A stretch of DNA of 64,000 nt, from positions 1,057,873 to 1,121,872 of the forward strand of contig JAJVDF010000276.1 in the NCBI GenBank assembly GCA_022410635.1. The letters run 5' to 3'. The position numbers and the translations under genes are program-made. The stretch is from Tretioscincus oriximinensis (lineage: Eukaryota; Chordata; Lepidosauria; Squamata; Gymnophthalmidae). The notes under the pieces are model-generated. The model ran no database searches. It was not told the origin of the DNA and worked only from the letters and a program-made list of their open reading frames with translations. Positions 10,801 through 23,100 of the stretch are shown here, in pieces. Each line of letters starts with the position of its first letter. The stretch's first letter is position 1.

Positions 10801-13800
10801 GAGTCAAAAATGCTATTATGTGTTCATTGGATCTATATCACAGAGTCCAAGACTCTATGTGGTTTACTAATGAAACATAAACTCAGAATGAATACAAAAA
10901 TTAATCATGGTCATCTAGATAACGGAAAACCAAATTCTCTGCCTCTGCCATCTTGTTTTGCAAGATGTAAACTATTATTCCAAGGAATATTACCCTAGTC
11001 CTCTTTGAACATTATTACCTTGTGTTCATAGTAAAGGCAAGTTTGCTTGAAAAAACAGAACTGAGCCGAAATGCTTAAATAAAACACTAACCCAATTGTT
11101 TTTAATTTGGCCCAGAGTCACAAAGCAACAAAAAAGTATGATATAAAAATGCAGACAGTAAATAGTTAAATTTACGTTATTTAAATTTATGTTATTTCTT
11201 CTGTAAGGAAGGCTGAGGACTTCTTAATATAGGAGTCTCAAGAAACTATAGGAAATTTAAGCTTTTGATTTTTAATGGAGTGTGGAGCATGTCATAAGAA
11301 CCAATTATGGCTGCATTCAGGTTTTTTCTCTTGTTAATGGCATTATTACATGAGTATGGTGGCATAAGGATGACATGATATATCAACACAAGGAAAAACA
11401 AATAGCTCTTTCTCTCAAATAATGAAAACGTTTACCCATCTGGATGCGGATGCCACAATCTTAGGGTATAAATGCACCAAACAGTGACCACACATCCAGA
11501 TATTTCATGCTGGCAAAACACCAGATGCGAGAAATAGTTCACTCACTATGTGCACACCACTGCCTGGACAGCAAGCAATCATTACTTAATTCATTTATTA
11601 TGTGATGTTGTGTCATGGCACAAAAATTTAATGTTGTCTCGCTGAGGTCATCATATAGCCTTATTCATGAATCTCCCTTGCACTAGGCTTCTTCTTACCA
11701 AACATTTTAATTTCATTTCTAAACAAAAATTGATATACTGTAGTGTATATAATTCACTTTTCACTTGTTAAAAGTTAACTATAATTTTATTCTAACTCAG
11801 AAAAAATATACATATTCAATTCAAAATATATTAAATATCAATAAGGCAGCACATTAAGCAGAAAGTTTACAAACAAAACTTCAAAAACAAATGATGCAGA
11901 AATCATTTTACTGGCGATTATGCACAAAAAGGTTAGTCACACCTTGGTATAATAACCTTTACACTAAATTTTGTTAGTTCAAAGCAAGCTATTAAAAAAT
12001 AAATTCTTTAAAGAATCTGAATCCTGAAATTTGCTTAATTTTTTTTTTAACCCAGCTGGACATACTAACGTGAACACTACGTATGTGTGGCCAGAAGGAT
12101 GGGCAGTGGTCCTAGTGATCCACAAGAAACCCCCCCCCCTTTTGTTTGGAAAGTGCTTCTTCAAAGAAAAAGGCATCTCCCTTTTTTTCTTTGAGGAAGG
12201 CAATGCGTGGGAGGCTATGTGGGATTTCCGACAATGCCACAAGTGAAGAACTCGTCTTCAGCTGGTGCTTACAGAAAATGCATAGCTGAAGTAAAATTCA
12301 AAGGCACAAAGCATTAATATACAAGTAGCCAATGCCAGGCAAAGTGTGGGCTGAAGAATTTGGATCCTCAAGGAAGCAGGAGTCAAACTGAGCTGGCTCA
12401 TCATGGATATCAAAAGATGCTTTCAACAGGTAAAATAACAACCAAACCCTTTACTCCTACTCTAAAATTCCACTGACAACATGAAGGATGCAGGAGGTTC
12501 CTAGATGACAGTGACTGTTGGACAATGTTTGGACTTTAATAGCCCAACTGCAAAAAAAGAGCATGTTTTATTGATGGGATGGTGCAGCTCTTGACAGTTC
12601 TGTCAGGTCCAGGATGACTTCACAAATTGTTTGCTTTCTTTCAAGAAAAACTAGAGCTTTTGTTTTTAAAAGCTTCAAAAAAAGTTAACCTATTTGAGAA
12701 GTTTATTAATGGTTTGTCTCTGAAAAATTGAATTGATTGGATGTACATGCAGTATAATAAAAAATCTAATACATATTTCTAAAAGATACTGAGAACAAGT
12801 AACTAAAGGGTCTGACACAACTCAATAATCAATGTTTTAATTGCTAGTATTGGTTATCATTGGGGTTTTCTTATTTATACAGAAATACATGAACAAAATG
12901 CTGGTTTACCAATGAAAGTTAATTCTTAAGATTTTTTTATTGTGTTGTTGTTGTTGTTGATGATGATAACAACAACAACAACAACAACAACAATATTAAT
13001 AACAACAACAATAATAACAATAATAATGAATAATAATAATATAGTGCTAATATTTACATATCCAAATAATTATAATTTTTATTGAACGATAACTTCATTT
13101 TATAACAGGACTTACACATATAACTTCAAATACAAAATAGAGAAAACCAAGTATAGTTATAACTATAATGAACAAATATATTACTAAATCCTCCCCCCAG
13201 ACAGTCACAAAAGGACTTAATAAAGCAGAATACTCCACAACCTTACTATTTCCTCTTCAACATTACTACAATGTGATCAAACTTTAAATATTTCCATTTT
13301 TCTTCCCAATCCATATTAGATCAAAGTATTCTCTTTCGCTGATCATGTCAAGTTTTAATAGAGCTTATACATATTTATACCAATACTCTAATGTCCATAA
13401 AGCATTATTCCTACAACCCAATTCCACCAGGGATGCCATCAACATTTGGTTTATCATTCTTTACCCCTTACAAACTTACAGAGCATGTTAATTAAAGGAG
13501 ATTTTATTAGGAACACAAATGCAAGGGATTTAATTGAGCTGCAAGTTCTGTTTAAACAATCCTTTAATGTACTCATATACTCAGTGTCCATACAATTTTT
13601 TTCCTTCTTAGCTGCAGCTATACATTCTTTTTTCATTTTTCACTTCTGTATTGTGCATTCTCACTAAATTTTTAATTAAGTAAGTGGTCCAGTTATCCTC
13701 GTATGTAGAATACATGGTGCTCAAACTCAACCAAATTGAAAAAAATTTCAGCTGTCATCTTTTCATGCTAACAGTAATAGAGCATACCACTAAGGACAGA

Positions 13801-14318
13801 GTTGAAGTGTTGCATGTGTCCTTTTAATCTAATATCAGTTCAGAATTGGACTAAATTAGGCTGAAGTTGGATTGAAGCCTAAAATTGCACTCACTAAATT
13901 ATTTCCTTTAAAGGAACATGGGACAGTGAAGACACCTAGAGGTCAGAATTGAAAACTACAGGAGTTCAGATAAAAAAATTCTGATAGCGTAGCAAAATTT
14001 GCATGAAAATCATAAAATATCCTACATATGGTTGGTCTCTGTATCACTGGCAATTGATGGGAAGTGTCTATTTTATGAAGAACAGAATAAATTGGTGGGA
14101 AGTGGATGTAAGGCAATGTGAACACACTGTTTTTGCTAATTTGTTAGGCCCCAAGTTAACAAGGCACAATGTCTTTATGGTCTTTTTTCTAACGGTCTGT
14201 GATCAGAAATACTGTGAAAATAGTTAAGAAGCACAAATCGGAATTGTACAGTTCAGTTCAGCACCTTTCACACCTACTCTTGAAGATCTTTGACCTTATA
14301 GTCAGCCTATGGTCAGCA
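10801..14318. other. gene-free AT-rich stretch
   Basis: No gene is recognised. Contains the simple repeats at 12945-13040. A block at about 12030-12250 encodes 71-87 codon frames on both strands without recognisable protein features. I treat those as chance or repeat-derived. Confidence 0.4.
12942..13042. repeat. trinucleotide microsatellite (TTG)n/(AAC)n/(AAT)n
   Basis: A short TTG run is followed by AAC repeats and then AAT repeats, with a TTGTTGTTGATGATGATAACAACAAC transition in the middle. The opposing TTG and AAC runs are complementary and could form a small hairpin. No coding context. Confidence 0.85.
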
Positions 14319-14452
14319 GGCACGGATAGCTCAGTTGCTAATGAATTAATCTCCTCCTCCTCCTCCTCCTCCTCCTCCTCCTCCTCCTTCTTCTTCTTCT
14401 TCTTCTTCTTCTTCTTCTTCTTCTTCTTCTTCTTCTTCTTTTCTTCTATCTA
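14319..14452 (+). mobile_element. SINE head joined to a (TCC)n(TTC)n microsatellite
   Basis: It starts ggcacggatagctcagttgc, the tRNA-like 5' head (A-box region) of the SINE family at 17874. After about 30 bases it jumps into TCC repeats and then TTC repeats ending near 14448. In full-length copies that C/T-rich run is at the 3' end, so the body has been deleted or the head and tail were joined. Confidence 0.7.
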
Positions 14453-15250
14453 AAAAGGCTGGGAGAGGTAAGGTGATTCATATGTGTGAGCACTTTACTC
14501 TTACAATCGGGTTTGCTCAGTGTTTGACCTAACCAATTCAGTCTCCATGTTTAGAAACATGATCATCTCAAAAGTTTTGAAAGCGTTGAAGCAGTTCCCA
14601 TCTCTAATTTCAGCAAAACAGGACCCACTTTTCTTCTGAACATGGAATAAATCCTTTAAAAAAAGGATATTTGGTTCATGGATGGGAATGCTTAAGACAA
14701 GATGCTTTGAAAGCAAAAAACTCAGCTCAGAAATCTCCTGTCAAACAAACTTAAGGAATGGAAGGAACATTACTTACTGTGATTGAAACTTGTAATTGCA
14801 GTTTTCTGAAATCTCTTACATATCTGGCCAAAATAGCTAAGCAGTAAGAAGAGTTACCAGCAGTGTCTACAGCTATGAAATTTAACCAGAAACACAGGTT
14901 GGCAATCCAATGAAGGCCATGCCTTGTGCATGACAGAATAAAACTGTGACGTGCAGTAAAGCTGTCTGGAGCCAAGTTAAATCCCTTCCCATAAATGTTT
15001 TATATTATATATGTGACAGGCATACCATTTCCCCTTACAGGCATATATTCATATATTAAAGAAGGATTTTTTGGGGGGAATAGCCACCTACTTTTCATCC
15101 TATTAGCTAATTCAGAAAATTTGCATTTATTTATTCAGTATAGGTGCTTTGAGAGCAAAAGAGAAAGAAAAATAGTACTCTATGGCAATTTCCCAAGGAA
15201 GCAGACTTGTTAAGCTGTTTTTTGGAATAATATAATTTGATAAAATATGC

Positions 15251-15535
15251 AATAAATATGCAATTTCAGAGAAATAGCCATGTTAGTCTAGCAGAAAGTC
15301 CAGCAAAGGAGCTAGCAGCACTTTGANACTAACTTGNGAAAAGTGGNTGGCATAAGCTTTCGTAGACNCGTCTACTTCTTCAGATGCTGAGGGACTAATG
15401 TCAGCGTCAGGTATTTATAGGAAAATGTGTATGGGAGAAGACAAAGCATATGCAACTGTAGGGAGGTGTTGAATTGCAGGTTAGAAAAACAGGTGAATAG
15501 AAGAAGAATATTATTAATAGAATAAATATGCAATT
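15251..15535 (+). mobile_element. Penelope-like element fragment with 15-bp TSD
   Basis: AATAAATATGCAATT occurs at 15251-15265 and again at 15521-15535. Between them is tcagagaaatagccatgtta, gtctagcagaaagtccagca, the gctttcgtagac hairpin, cttcagatgctgagggacta and the same 3' extension as the copy at 3742, ending ttattaatag. Scattered N bases affect the hairpin. It is non-coding. Confidence 0.85.
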
Positions 15536-15627
15536 ACTCATAAAAAGGGCAATAATTAGAAGCACTCTTTAGTTTGGAGCCCCCAGGGTAGAAAAATAGG
15601 ATTAGCAACCAAGAAATGATGATATAT

Positions 15628-15662
15628 ATGTCCATATATATATATATATATATATATATATG
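15628..15662. repeat. (AT)n microsatellite
   Basis: An AT dinucleotide run of about 30 bases in an AT-rich, otherwise featureless stretch. Confidence 0.85.
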
Positions 15663-16508
15663 GATTGCTTGATTTATATTTGTGTAAGATTTTGTGAGAT
15701 TAAACTATTGAAGTTATGTACTCTGAAAACTGAAAATTAACCTGAAAACGATACAAACCACTAAGGCAGAAAGCAAGGAAGGGCAGAAATCTTCTAGGCT
15801 GGTACAGAGAAAACTATATGGTTTTCAATCTGCAACTGGTTTCATAAAAGAATGGCTTTTTTCCAAACTTGATTAGCAAAAACTAAAAAACAGCTGGTAT
15901 ACAAACCTCTGTACTGAGGTTTAAACTGACACCAGAAACTGCTTATTTTTTCTAGCTTTCACAGACTAAATCTGCTTCNTCAGGTGCAACTGAGTGTACA
16001 AGCGCCGAGGGACAAACTATGTATTTTGTCTCTAGCTGTGTTTCTGAATCTCAATAGAATTAAAAATAGCTATGGTAGTGAGGTCGTGTTCAGAATGGAA
16101 ATCGTTAAGGCTTTATGTGTGATGATGGGAAGTGTAAATTCCTCAGTGTTGCAATGTAAAGTGATGTTGGCGAGAGACCAGAGAAGAGCTAAATAGTCCA
16201 AGGGAACCTCCATGAGGGTGGAGTGATATTATAATATGTGAAAGGCAAATCCAAGCAACTTTTTCTTGTTGAACTGATAAAAATCCCCCTCCAGATGAAC
16301 AGTTGCTTCGTTTGCTTGCAATTTACCTCAGCAAAAACGAAAAGCCAGCTGCTGATCTTCTATACAGGAAGATGGAAGCGGAATCCCTACAAACCCAGCA
16401 GCCTTCATTGGCAAAACAAAAACGCTTGCCTGAAGTCTCCACTAGACATTCTAGAATAAAAACAAAAGAGACTCCAGAAGAAATCTCTACCACCGCTCCC
16501 AGAATCTG

Positions 16509-16520
16509 CGCGCATGCGCA
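16509..16520. promoter_or_regulatory. NRF1-type site
   Basis: CGCGCATGCGCA matches the NRF1 consensus YGCGCAYGCGCR at every position and lies about 570 bases upstream of the NRBF2 start codon, at the edge of the CpG island. The binding is inferred from the motif only. Confidence 0.55.
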
Positions 16521-16576
16521 CTCTCACACCGCGCAGCCACCAGAGAGCATACTAAAAGCTCCTCCTCGCTCTTTCA

Positions 16577-16592
16577 GCCGCCATCTCATTGG
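16577..16592. promoter_or_regulatory. YY1-type site next to a reverse CCAAT box
   Basis: GCCGCCATCT is the reverse complement of the YY1 element AGATGGCGGC. It is followed after one base by ATTGG, a CCAAT box on the minus strand. Both are common in CpG-island promoters. Use in this gene is inferred. Confidence 0.45.
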
Positions 16593-16676
16593 CGAAGAAA
16601 ACAGCTTTGTATACCGGAAAAGGGAGGAGGGGGGGGGGAGTGGCCGCGCCAGCCAACGTAGCCACACCTCCCTTTC

Positions 16677-16684
16677 TGACGTCC
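16677..16684. promoter_or_regulatory. CRE-like site
   Basis: TGACGTCC matches the cAMP/ATF response element TGACGTCA at seven of eight positions and lies inside the CpG island. Confidence 0.35.
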
Positions 16685-17089
16685 TCACTTTGCACTTTAC
16701 TAAGGAAAAGAAGGATTTGCGCATAATTTGAAGTGTTTGCTGCTCTAGGCGCCCTTTGGCGTTCTCCTATGCTCAGGAGGACTCCACCCACCGGCGGGCA
16801 TAGAGTAGCACCCAAAGGCAGCATGCTAGCGCGTCCCTCTCAGGGGCCGCCGCTGTTCCTTCACTAGGGTGTAGAGTGGGGGAAGGGAGGCCTCCGGATG
16901 CGAGGCGGCGGCGGCGGCGAAGTCAACATCCGGTGTCGAGCAGAAGCAGCAGGAGCAGCAGCAGCAGCACATCCGGGCAGATAGTTGTTGTTGAGCCGCC
17001 GTCACTAGTAAACGGGCTGGGCGGCCGGGGCCAGAGCGGCGGAGAAGCCGCCGGCCGTAGCGGCGCCATCCATGTGCCCTCAGCCGCCC

Positions 17090-17119
17090 ATGGAGGTGAT
17101 GGAGGGGCCGCTCAACCTG
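17090..17119 (+). CDS. NRBF2 coding exon 1
   Basis: Ten codons, [10 protein letters not shown], followed by the donor gtgagt at 17120. The ATG has G at +4 but no purine at -3. The alternative in-frame ATG at 17072 has T at -3 and T at +4 and looks weaker. Confidence 0.93.
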
Positions 17120-20100
17120 GTGAGTTTGCGGGCCGGAGCGGCTGGGCAGGCGGCGCTGCGAACCTTCGCCTTGCTGACGTGGCCGAGCGGCGGAGAAGGG
17201 GGCGAAGGGAGGCCGGGCGAGGGGGTTCCTGGGCCGCCCTGAGGGCCCCGGCCGAAGCCTTACCGCAGCCCCTACTGCAGGCAGGGCTGCCCAAGGCGCC
17301 TTCTGGGCAGGCCAACCCCGGTGCTAAGGGACCCCCGGGCCTCCCTGCGCCTTCCATGGCCGCCTCCCTGGGCCCAGCACGCAGTTCCTATTGGCCCTCA
17401 GCAGACGGAGCTTTATTCAGGGCTGCCTCAGAATAGGTGCCTGCCATCCACATGCTAGTGTAGACTATGGCAGGCCCCGAATGGGGCCTGCCATAGTCTA
17501 CACTGGCATGTGGATGACCAACCTCTGTCCCAAGATGTGACCCAGAGCAAGGCTCCATCGTCATGCTTGATGCATCTTTCCACAATATAGGCACGAATGA
17601 ACTGTGAAGATAATGCTGAAGGTCACTGTGAGACTTTCCCACACTGTGCCTTGATCCATTCCAGAAAGGAGTCTTCAGGCTCCTCTTGCCCACAGGCCTA
17701 TGTAAAATATACCACATCCAAAGAAAAGAAAAAGTGGGAGGAAAAGGGAAAAGATCATTAAAATGTCAGCATGCCAATTCAGGATAGCACAGTCCCCAAC
17801 AAAGCCTATACTATCATGGAAACGACGTAAGGCGCAACACAAGAATGACCCTTGTGTGGTAGCGCTAGGATAAGCACGGATAGCTCAGTCGCTAAGGAAT
17901 CCGTCTCTCAGTTGGGAGATGGGGTTTCGAAGCCCTGTGTGGGACGTGGGGANGGGTGAGCACCTTCCACTAGCCTGTAGCTCTGGCCAACCCAGCTATT
18001 CGAAAGCATGAATTGCAAGAAATTGCAACTGNCTGCAAGTAGATACATGGGAACCACCACAGTCTGGTGGGGAACATAGAATGTGAGCCTTCGGGCAAAA
18101 TATATCCTTGTAAGCCGCTTTGAGTCCCTTTGAAAGGTGAGAAAAGCGGGGTATAAGAACCCAGTTCTTCTTCTATACCAAAAGGCCAAATGCTATTGTT
18201 CAGGTTTATTGGATTTACAGAAGAATACTTACTAATGAAATAAGCTATTAGTGTGGCTAGAACTCTTTATTTTTGTGTGTCTCCTGTGGAAGGATGTAAT
18301 TGCAATCAGTTGGAAATTAGAATACTGTATTCACGTTTCAGAATCTTTATGAATACACATTTATTTATGTCATTTGTATTATTTTCTCCAAAGAGCCCAA
18401 GCTAGTGTGCACCATTTCTATTGTTTTATCTTCCTAATGGCACAAATGGCTCAGTCACTTAGGAAATGGTCTCTCATCTGTGAGATCGGGTTTCGAAGCC
18501 CTGTGTCAGATGTGGGGAGGGGTGAGCACCTTCTCCNTAGCCTCTCTAGCCAACCCAGCTATTGGAAAGCATGAATTGCAAGAAATTGCAACTGACTGCA
18601 AATAGATACATGGGAACCATCACAGTCTGTTGGTGAAGAGAGAACACAAGCCTTTGGGCAAAATATCCCTGTAAGCCTCTGAGTCACTTTGAAAGGTGAG
18701 AAAAGCAGGGTATAAGAACCCAGTTCTTCTCCTCCTTCTCCTCCTTCTCTCCTCTCCTTTCCTCTCCTCTCCTCTCCTTTCCTCTAATTACCCTGTGAGG
18801 TAGGTGAGGTAAGAGATTGTAAGTAATCTTGCAAGTCATCTAGTGAATGTCCATGGCAGCCAGGAGATTCAAGTGAAGGCTCTAACTGGTGCTGTACACT
18901 GCCCACAGTGGTTGCATAATTCCTATATGATCTACAGTTCATTTTAGTACAGCTTGGGCTGGCTATTAGCAAAACCACCTGTCTTTTGCTCACTTTTATG
19001 TCTTTACACTGAAAGAAAATATGAATAATGTTTATTTAGAGGAAAATAACAGAACTATTTTCTCAAGTTCAAGCTGGTTTATGGTTCTAGATATATTTTT
19101 AGAAAGCACATTTTACCTGTCCGTGGGTGCACACAATCAGATAAAGAGAACGGAAGAAAAATTATGTAATGACAAGTTCCTTTTGAACTGTGGCCAAAGA
19201 CAGCATTTTTCTTAGGGCATGATGAGGTAACAGCTGCAAGTCCACCCACTATTCTAACCACAAAGATGTTCCAGTCTAAACAGGAAGTGAATATTAAGNG
19301 GTAGAAACTTGTATGTAGGTGAAGAAGCATGTGGTAATCAAATTATTTCAATGGAAAAAACAGGTTTAGCAGTCAAGAGAAAGAAAAATGTATAAGAAAT
19401 GATGAAATCCACGATATGTCATTTTGCCGATACATTTAGTCAACCAGTGACTGGGGTATAGTTGCCGTCTGTATGCCTATTTAGCTGACACTAAGCAGTC
19501 CAAATGAAGATGTGGGTTTGAATAATATATAGTATACTAGGTTTGCATGTCCCATTAATGGTACCAAAATGCTAGCTGAAGCTTTAGAAGTTGCTCACTT
19601 GTTGTGTTGTAAATAGGATTCCAGAGGGATTGCTCATCTAGGAACTTACCAGATATAGCTCTGTCTTACATGCCTTTAGGTCTTGATCTGAAACATGTAG
19701 ATTTGTATTAAAAAGAAAAACTTTCTAAAAGTATTAAACGAACTTTTCCTCTCAGTTCTATTTAACAGAAGGTTTTCTGTTTTGCTAGGCTGACCAGATG
19801 ACCCCTTTTGGGGGTGGTGGTTAAAAACCCATTTTTGGGGTGCCTCCCAGTTTTTTCTAAGGAATTTTTTTTTCAGAAAAAGATTTTTTTNAAAAAAAAT
19901 GTTTTTAATTTTTTTTTCTTCAGAAAAAAACAGGAGGCACCCCAAAAATGGGTTTCAAACACACACACCCCAAAAGGGGTCATCTGGTCAGCTAGCACAA
20001 TGAGCAGTCTAAGATTTCAGACAGAAAACATTTCTATATGCCTCTATTTAATTATTATTTGCATGAAAGATATACATATCCCACCCTTACTGGAAATCCC

Positions 20101-23100
20101 CAGTTCACTTTTCCATTTTTACTTTGTCAGCTCAGGTGTGTTTCAGGGGCTTTCATAATCTGCCTTGGATAAAAGTACTGCTATGTATAGCTGCATGTTG
20201 CTCAATGGATCAATCCATTTACCAGCTTATCGTTGCAATGGGAGTCATCTTTGCTTTTCTTCTTACAAAATACCTGCTTTGCATTTCCACTGTGCCTCTT
20301 CTTCAGCTTGGCTACTTCCTGTTGGAGAGCAGCTGTCAGTGTTTCTGTGCTTTCACTGGAATGGTAGCTTGGCTAGGAAAACAGCCAGGTGCTTTCTGCT
20401 GATAGAATCTGCCAACATCTATGCTCACTGCCAAAAGCTTCCTAGCCTCATAAGTGCTGAGAACAAAGAGGTTACACAAATTGGATTCTACTTTGGCTTG
20501 TCAAAATAGTACCTTTCGTTATCAAGTCTGTTGGTTTTCAGTTCCCACAGCAGCCAGTGTCTTGTAAAAACTGAATTATTTCCAACAATGATGTTAGATA
20601 GCTTCAGTTTGGAAACCCTTTTGTTATTGGCCCCTGAAAATATATGTTGTACCACAGAAGAAATGATCAGGGCCAGGCTAGAGCAACGTTTTAGGTTGTG
20701 TTTTTAGGAAATGCATGATTTTGCCTCTGTTTTGGTAATTCTCACAGGGGTGGAAATTCAGTTTACCGTTTTCTTATGAGATAGGATAGCATGATGCTCT
20801 GTGACTAGGGGGTAAAAATAAATCTCACTTACCCTTGGTATTTCCTTTTCAATGAGAAATGTTTACTTTTTCATTATCCATAGGTTTCATAATCTGTGAA
20901 ATTCTGATGAATCTCACAATCTGAAATTCTAGAATGACTAGGAAGTAAGCAGTGCAGTAACTCCTTGGCTTCTTGAACTGATCTTAAGTCCTGTTTCCAA
21001 GCTGGAGAAACGAGCAGGATGCTTCTTCTTTGTAGGGAAGTGAGAGAAAGTGAAGATTTTGCTTCCTTCTGCTTGAAGTGCCCAGAAGCTATTGGTTGGC
21101 TGCTGTGTGAGACAGGATGCTGGGCAAGATGGGCTGTGACCCAGTTCAGTAGGACTCCTTTTACTGTTTTGAGATTGACTATAATTATAGTTGTAAAGAT
21201 TTATTTATTTATATCCCGCCCTATACCCGAAGGTCTCAGGGCAGCCAACCATAGGGTGGCGCACATAGCTTTTGTTGCTTTCTCCACAACAGATACCCTG
21301 TGGAGTAGGTGGGGCTGAGAGAGTTCTAAAGTACTGTGACTGGCCCAAGGTCACCCAGCTGGCTTTCATGGAGGAGTGGGNAATCGAACCGGGAGGTTAC
21401 CAGATACAAGTTCCACACTCTAACCACTACACCAAACTGGCTCTTAATGTACACCTTAAGATTGCTAGTAAAAATTAGAGATTTGGTTGCATTTTTTTAA
21501 TTTAGTCAGTGCCTTTCTTATTTGTTTTTTTAGATAATTTATTATTTATTCAAATGGAAAAATCGCAAGCTGCAATATTGGCCCATTCTTAAGAATCATT
21601 TCAAAATTTAAGATATGTGTGTGTGTGTGTGTAAGGAGTAGAAAAAACTAAATTGAGTGGCTGAGAAGTAGAGAGAACATTTCCACCCCAATATATATTT
21701 TACTCAGATGTGTTTTATATTTCATTTGAAAAGGACAAATACTAAAGATTTAGCGTAGCTCTATCATGGAATGCTCCCTAGACTATCAAGTAAGAAAAAA
21801 CTTCTATCTTCCATGTTATGTCACCTTTAGATTCAATAAAATTCAAGATGCTTCAATATTGATAAACTATTTCAGTCATATAAANGGCTTCTTTTGAAGG
21901 CTCATCAGCAGAGCAGAAAAGCTGATCGTTTGCTGGCAGCAGGGAAATACGAAGAGGCAATTTCTTGTCATAAAAAGGCTGCAGGTAAGTAGTTAACAAT
22001 AAAAACATTAGATGTTATATTTTGTTATTTGTGTGACATATATCTGAATAATTATTTCTCCTTAAGAGTGATTCTGGATGCTGGTATATGGCAACCAGCC
22101 TGCTATAGTGATTCCATTAGGAAAGCTGATAAATCTCTTTTCTCCCACTCTCACCTTCAAATAAAATCAGTCAATAAAATACAAACTGATTATTAGGGAA
22201 TCAATAGACAGATAGTTGAAGCTCTTATAAGTTCCACCTCTGAACTGGAAACTGTTCGTAATTTAAAAAAATTTTTAATATAAAAATATAAGTTATTTCA
22301 AACTCTCCTCAATATGAAGATTTTTATCAAGCATAATAATAGTACCTTAAAAGTATTGAAGTTGCCTGTCTGGGTAATATTTATTTATTGTTTATTTATA
22401 TTTATACCCCACCCCATACTTGAAGGTCTCAGGGCAGCGAACAGTAAAATATCATCACAAAATTAACAGACTAAAAACAGTACAAAAGTGAACATTCTTT
22501 TCAGCCAAAGGCCAGGTGAAAGTGGTGCATCTTCAAGGTTCTTCTAAAACCATTCAACAATGATAACAGACACATCTCGAGGGGGAGACTATTCCAAAGA
22601 CTGGGGGCAACCACCGGGAAGGCCCTAGCCAGGGTTCCAACTCCACTGGCTGTTGAAAGGGGTGGTACAACCGTGAGAGCTTATATATAAATATTTATAT
22701 ATTATTGTATACAAATACAATAATATATTTGTAAATATATTATTGTATTTATAGAATTGCAAACAAATATGGGAGAGGTTTCTCTATGGCCTAAACATTT
22801 ATCTTATGATTTTTAATATAGAATATCTTTTGGAGGCCATGAAACTGACACAATCAGATCAGGTAAGATGCTCTTTATATTGTAATGGGTGAATCACCAT
22901 CTCTATATTGATAAAGTATATTTGTCCACAGACTTAGATTTTAAAAAGGTGAGAAATAGTAGGGAGATAGAGATATGTCATACAGTGTTTTGTGAAATGG
23001 ATTTTTTCTTCTGGAATTCTGCTTGGCCAACATTCAAGAATCTATGTGAGGTTTCGTGGGTAGTGCTTAAGGTAGAGTAATACAATAACTATAACAAGGT

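Larger units (their letters stand above)
16480..17420. promoter_or_regulatory. CpG-island promoter of NRBF2
   Basis: GC content and CpG density rise sharply from about 16480 and fall after about 17420, around the first coding exon of NRBF2. Within the upstream part are matches to common CpG-promoter sites: a palindromic NRF1 site (16509-16520), a YY1-type GCCGCCATCT (16577-16586), a reverse CCAAT box (ATTGG, 16588-16592) and a CRE-like TGACGTCC (16677-16684). No TATA box is obvious. CGG and CAG repeat runs occupy the likely 5' UTR (16903-16966). This pattern fits a broadly expressed housekeeping-type gene. Confidence 0.8.

Noticed and set aside
12961..13000. CRISPR-like direct repeats
   Set aside because: The repeats are simple trinucleotides without spacers, and the host is a vertebrate.
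14351..14450. Serine/phenylalanine-run open frame
   Set aside because: It is only the translation of the TCC/TTC microsatellite.
16303..16731. 142-codon open frame upstream of NRBF2, beginning MLRLLAIYLSKNEKPAADLL
   Set aside because: It runs through the CpG-island promoter motifs, changes composition halfway, has no recognisable domain, and overlaps equally long frames on the other strand.
16876..17436. 186-codon open frame across NRBF2 exon 1
   Set aside because: It is in a different frame from NRBF2, is driven by GC-rich repeats (Arg and Ser runs), and reads through the real splice donor. It is a by-product of the CpG island.
17874..17945. tRNA gene
   Set aside because: The A- and B-box-like text belongs to a repeated SINE with several copies in the window. 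It continues into the SINE body without a tRNA acceptor end.
20124..20509. 92- and 114-codon frames in NRBF2 intron 1
   Set aside because: They overlap in different frames, lie inside an intron and show no protein features.
21380..21443. tRNA gene on the minus strand
   Set aside because: It is the head of the second SINE family, with a copy at 54690-54926 in which the head-proximal part is deleted.
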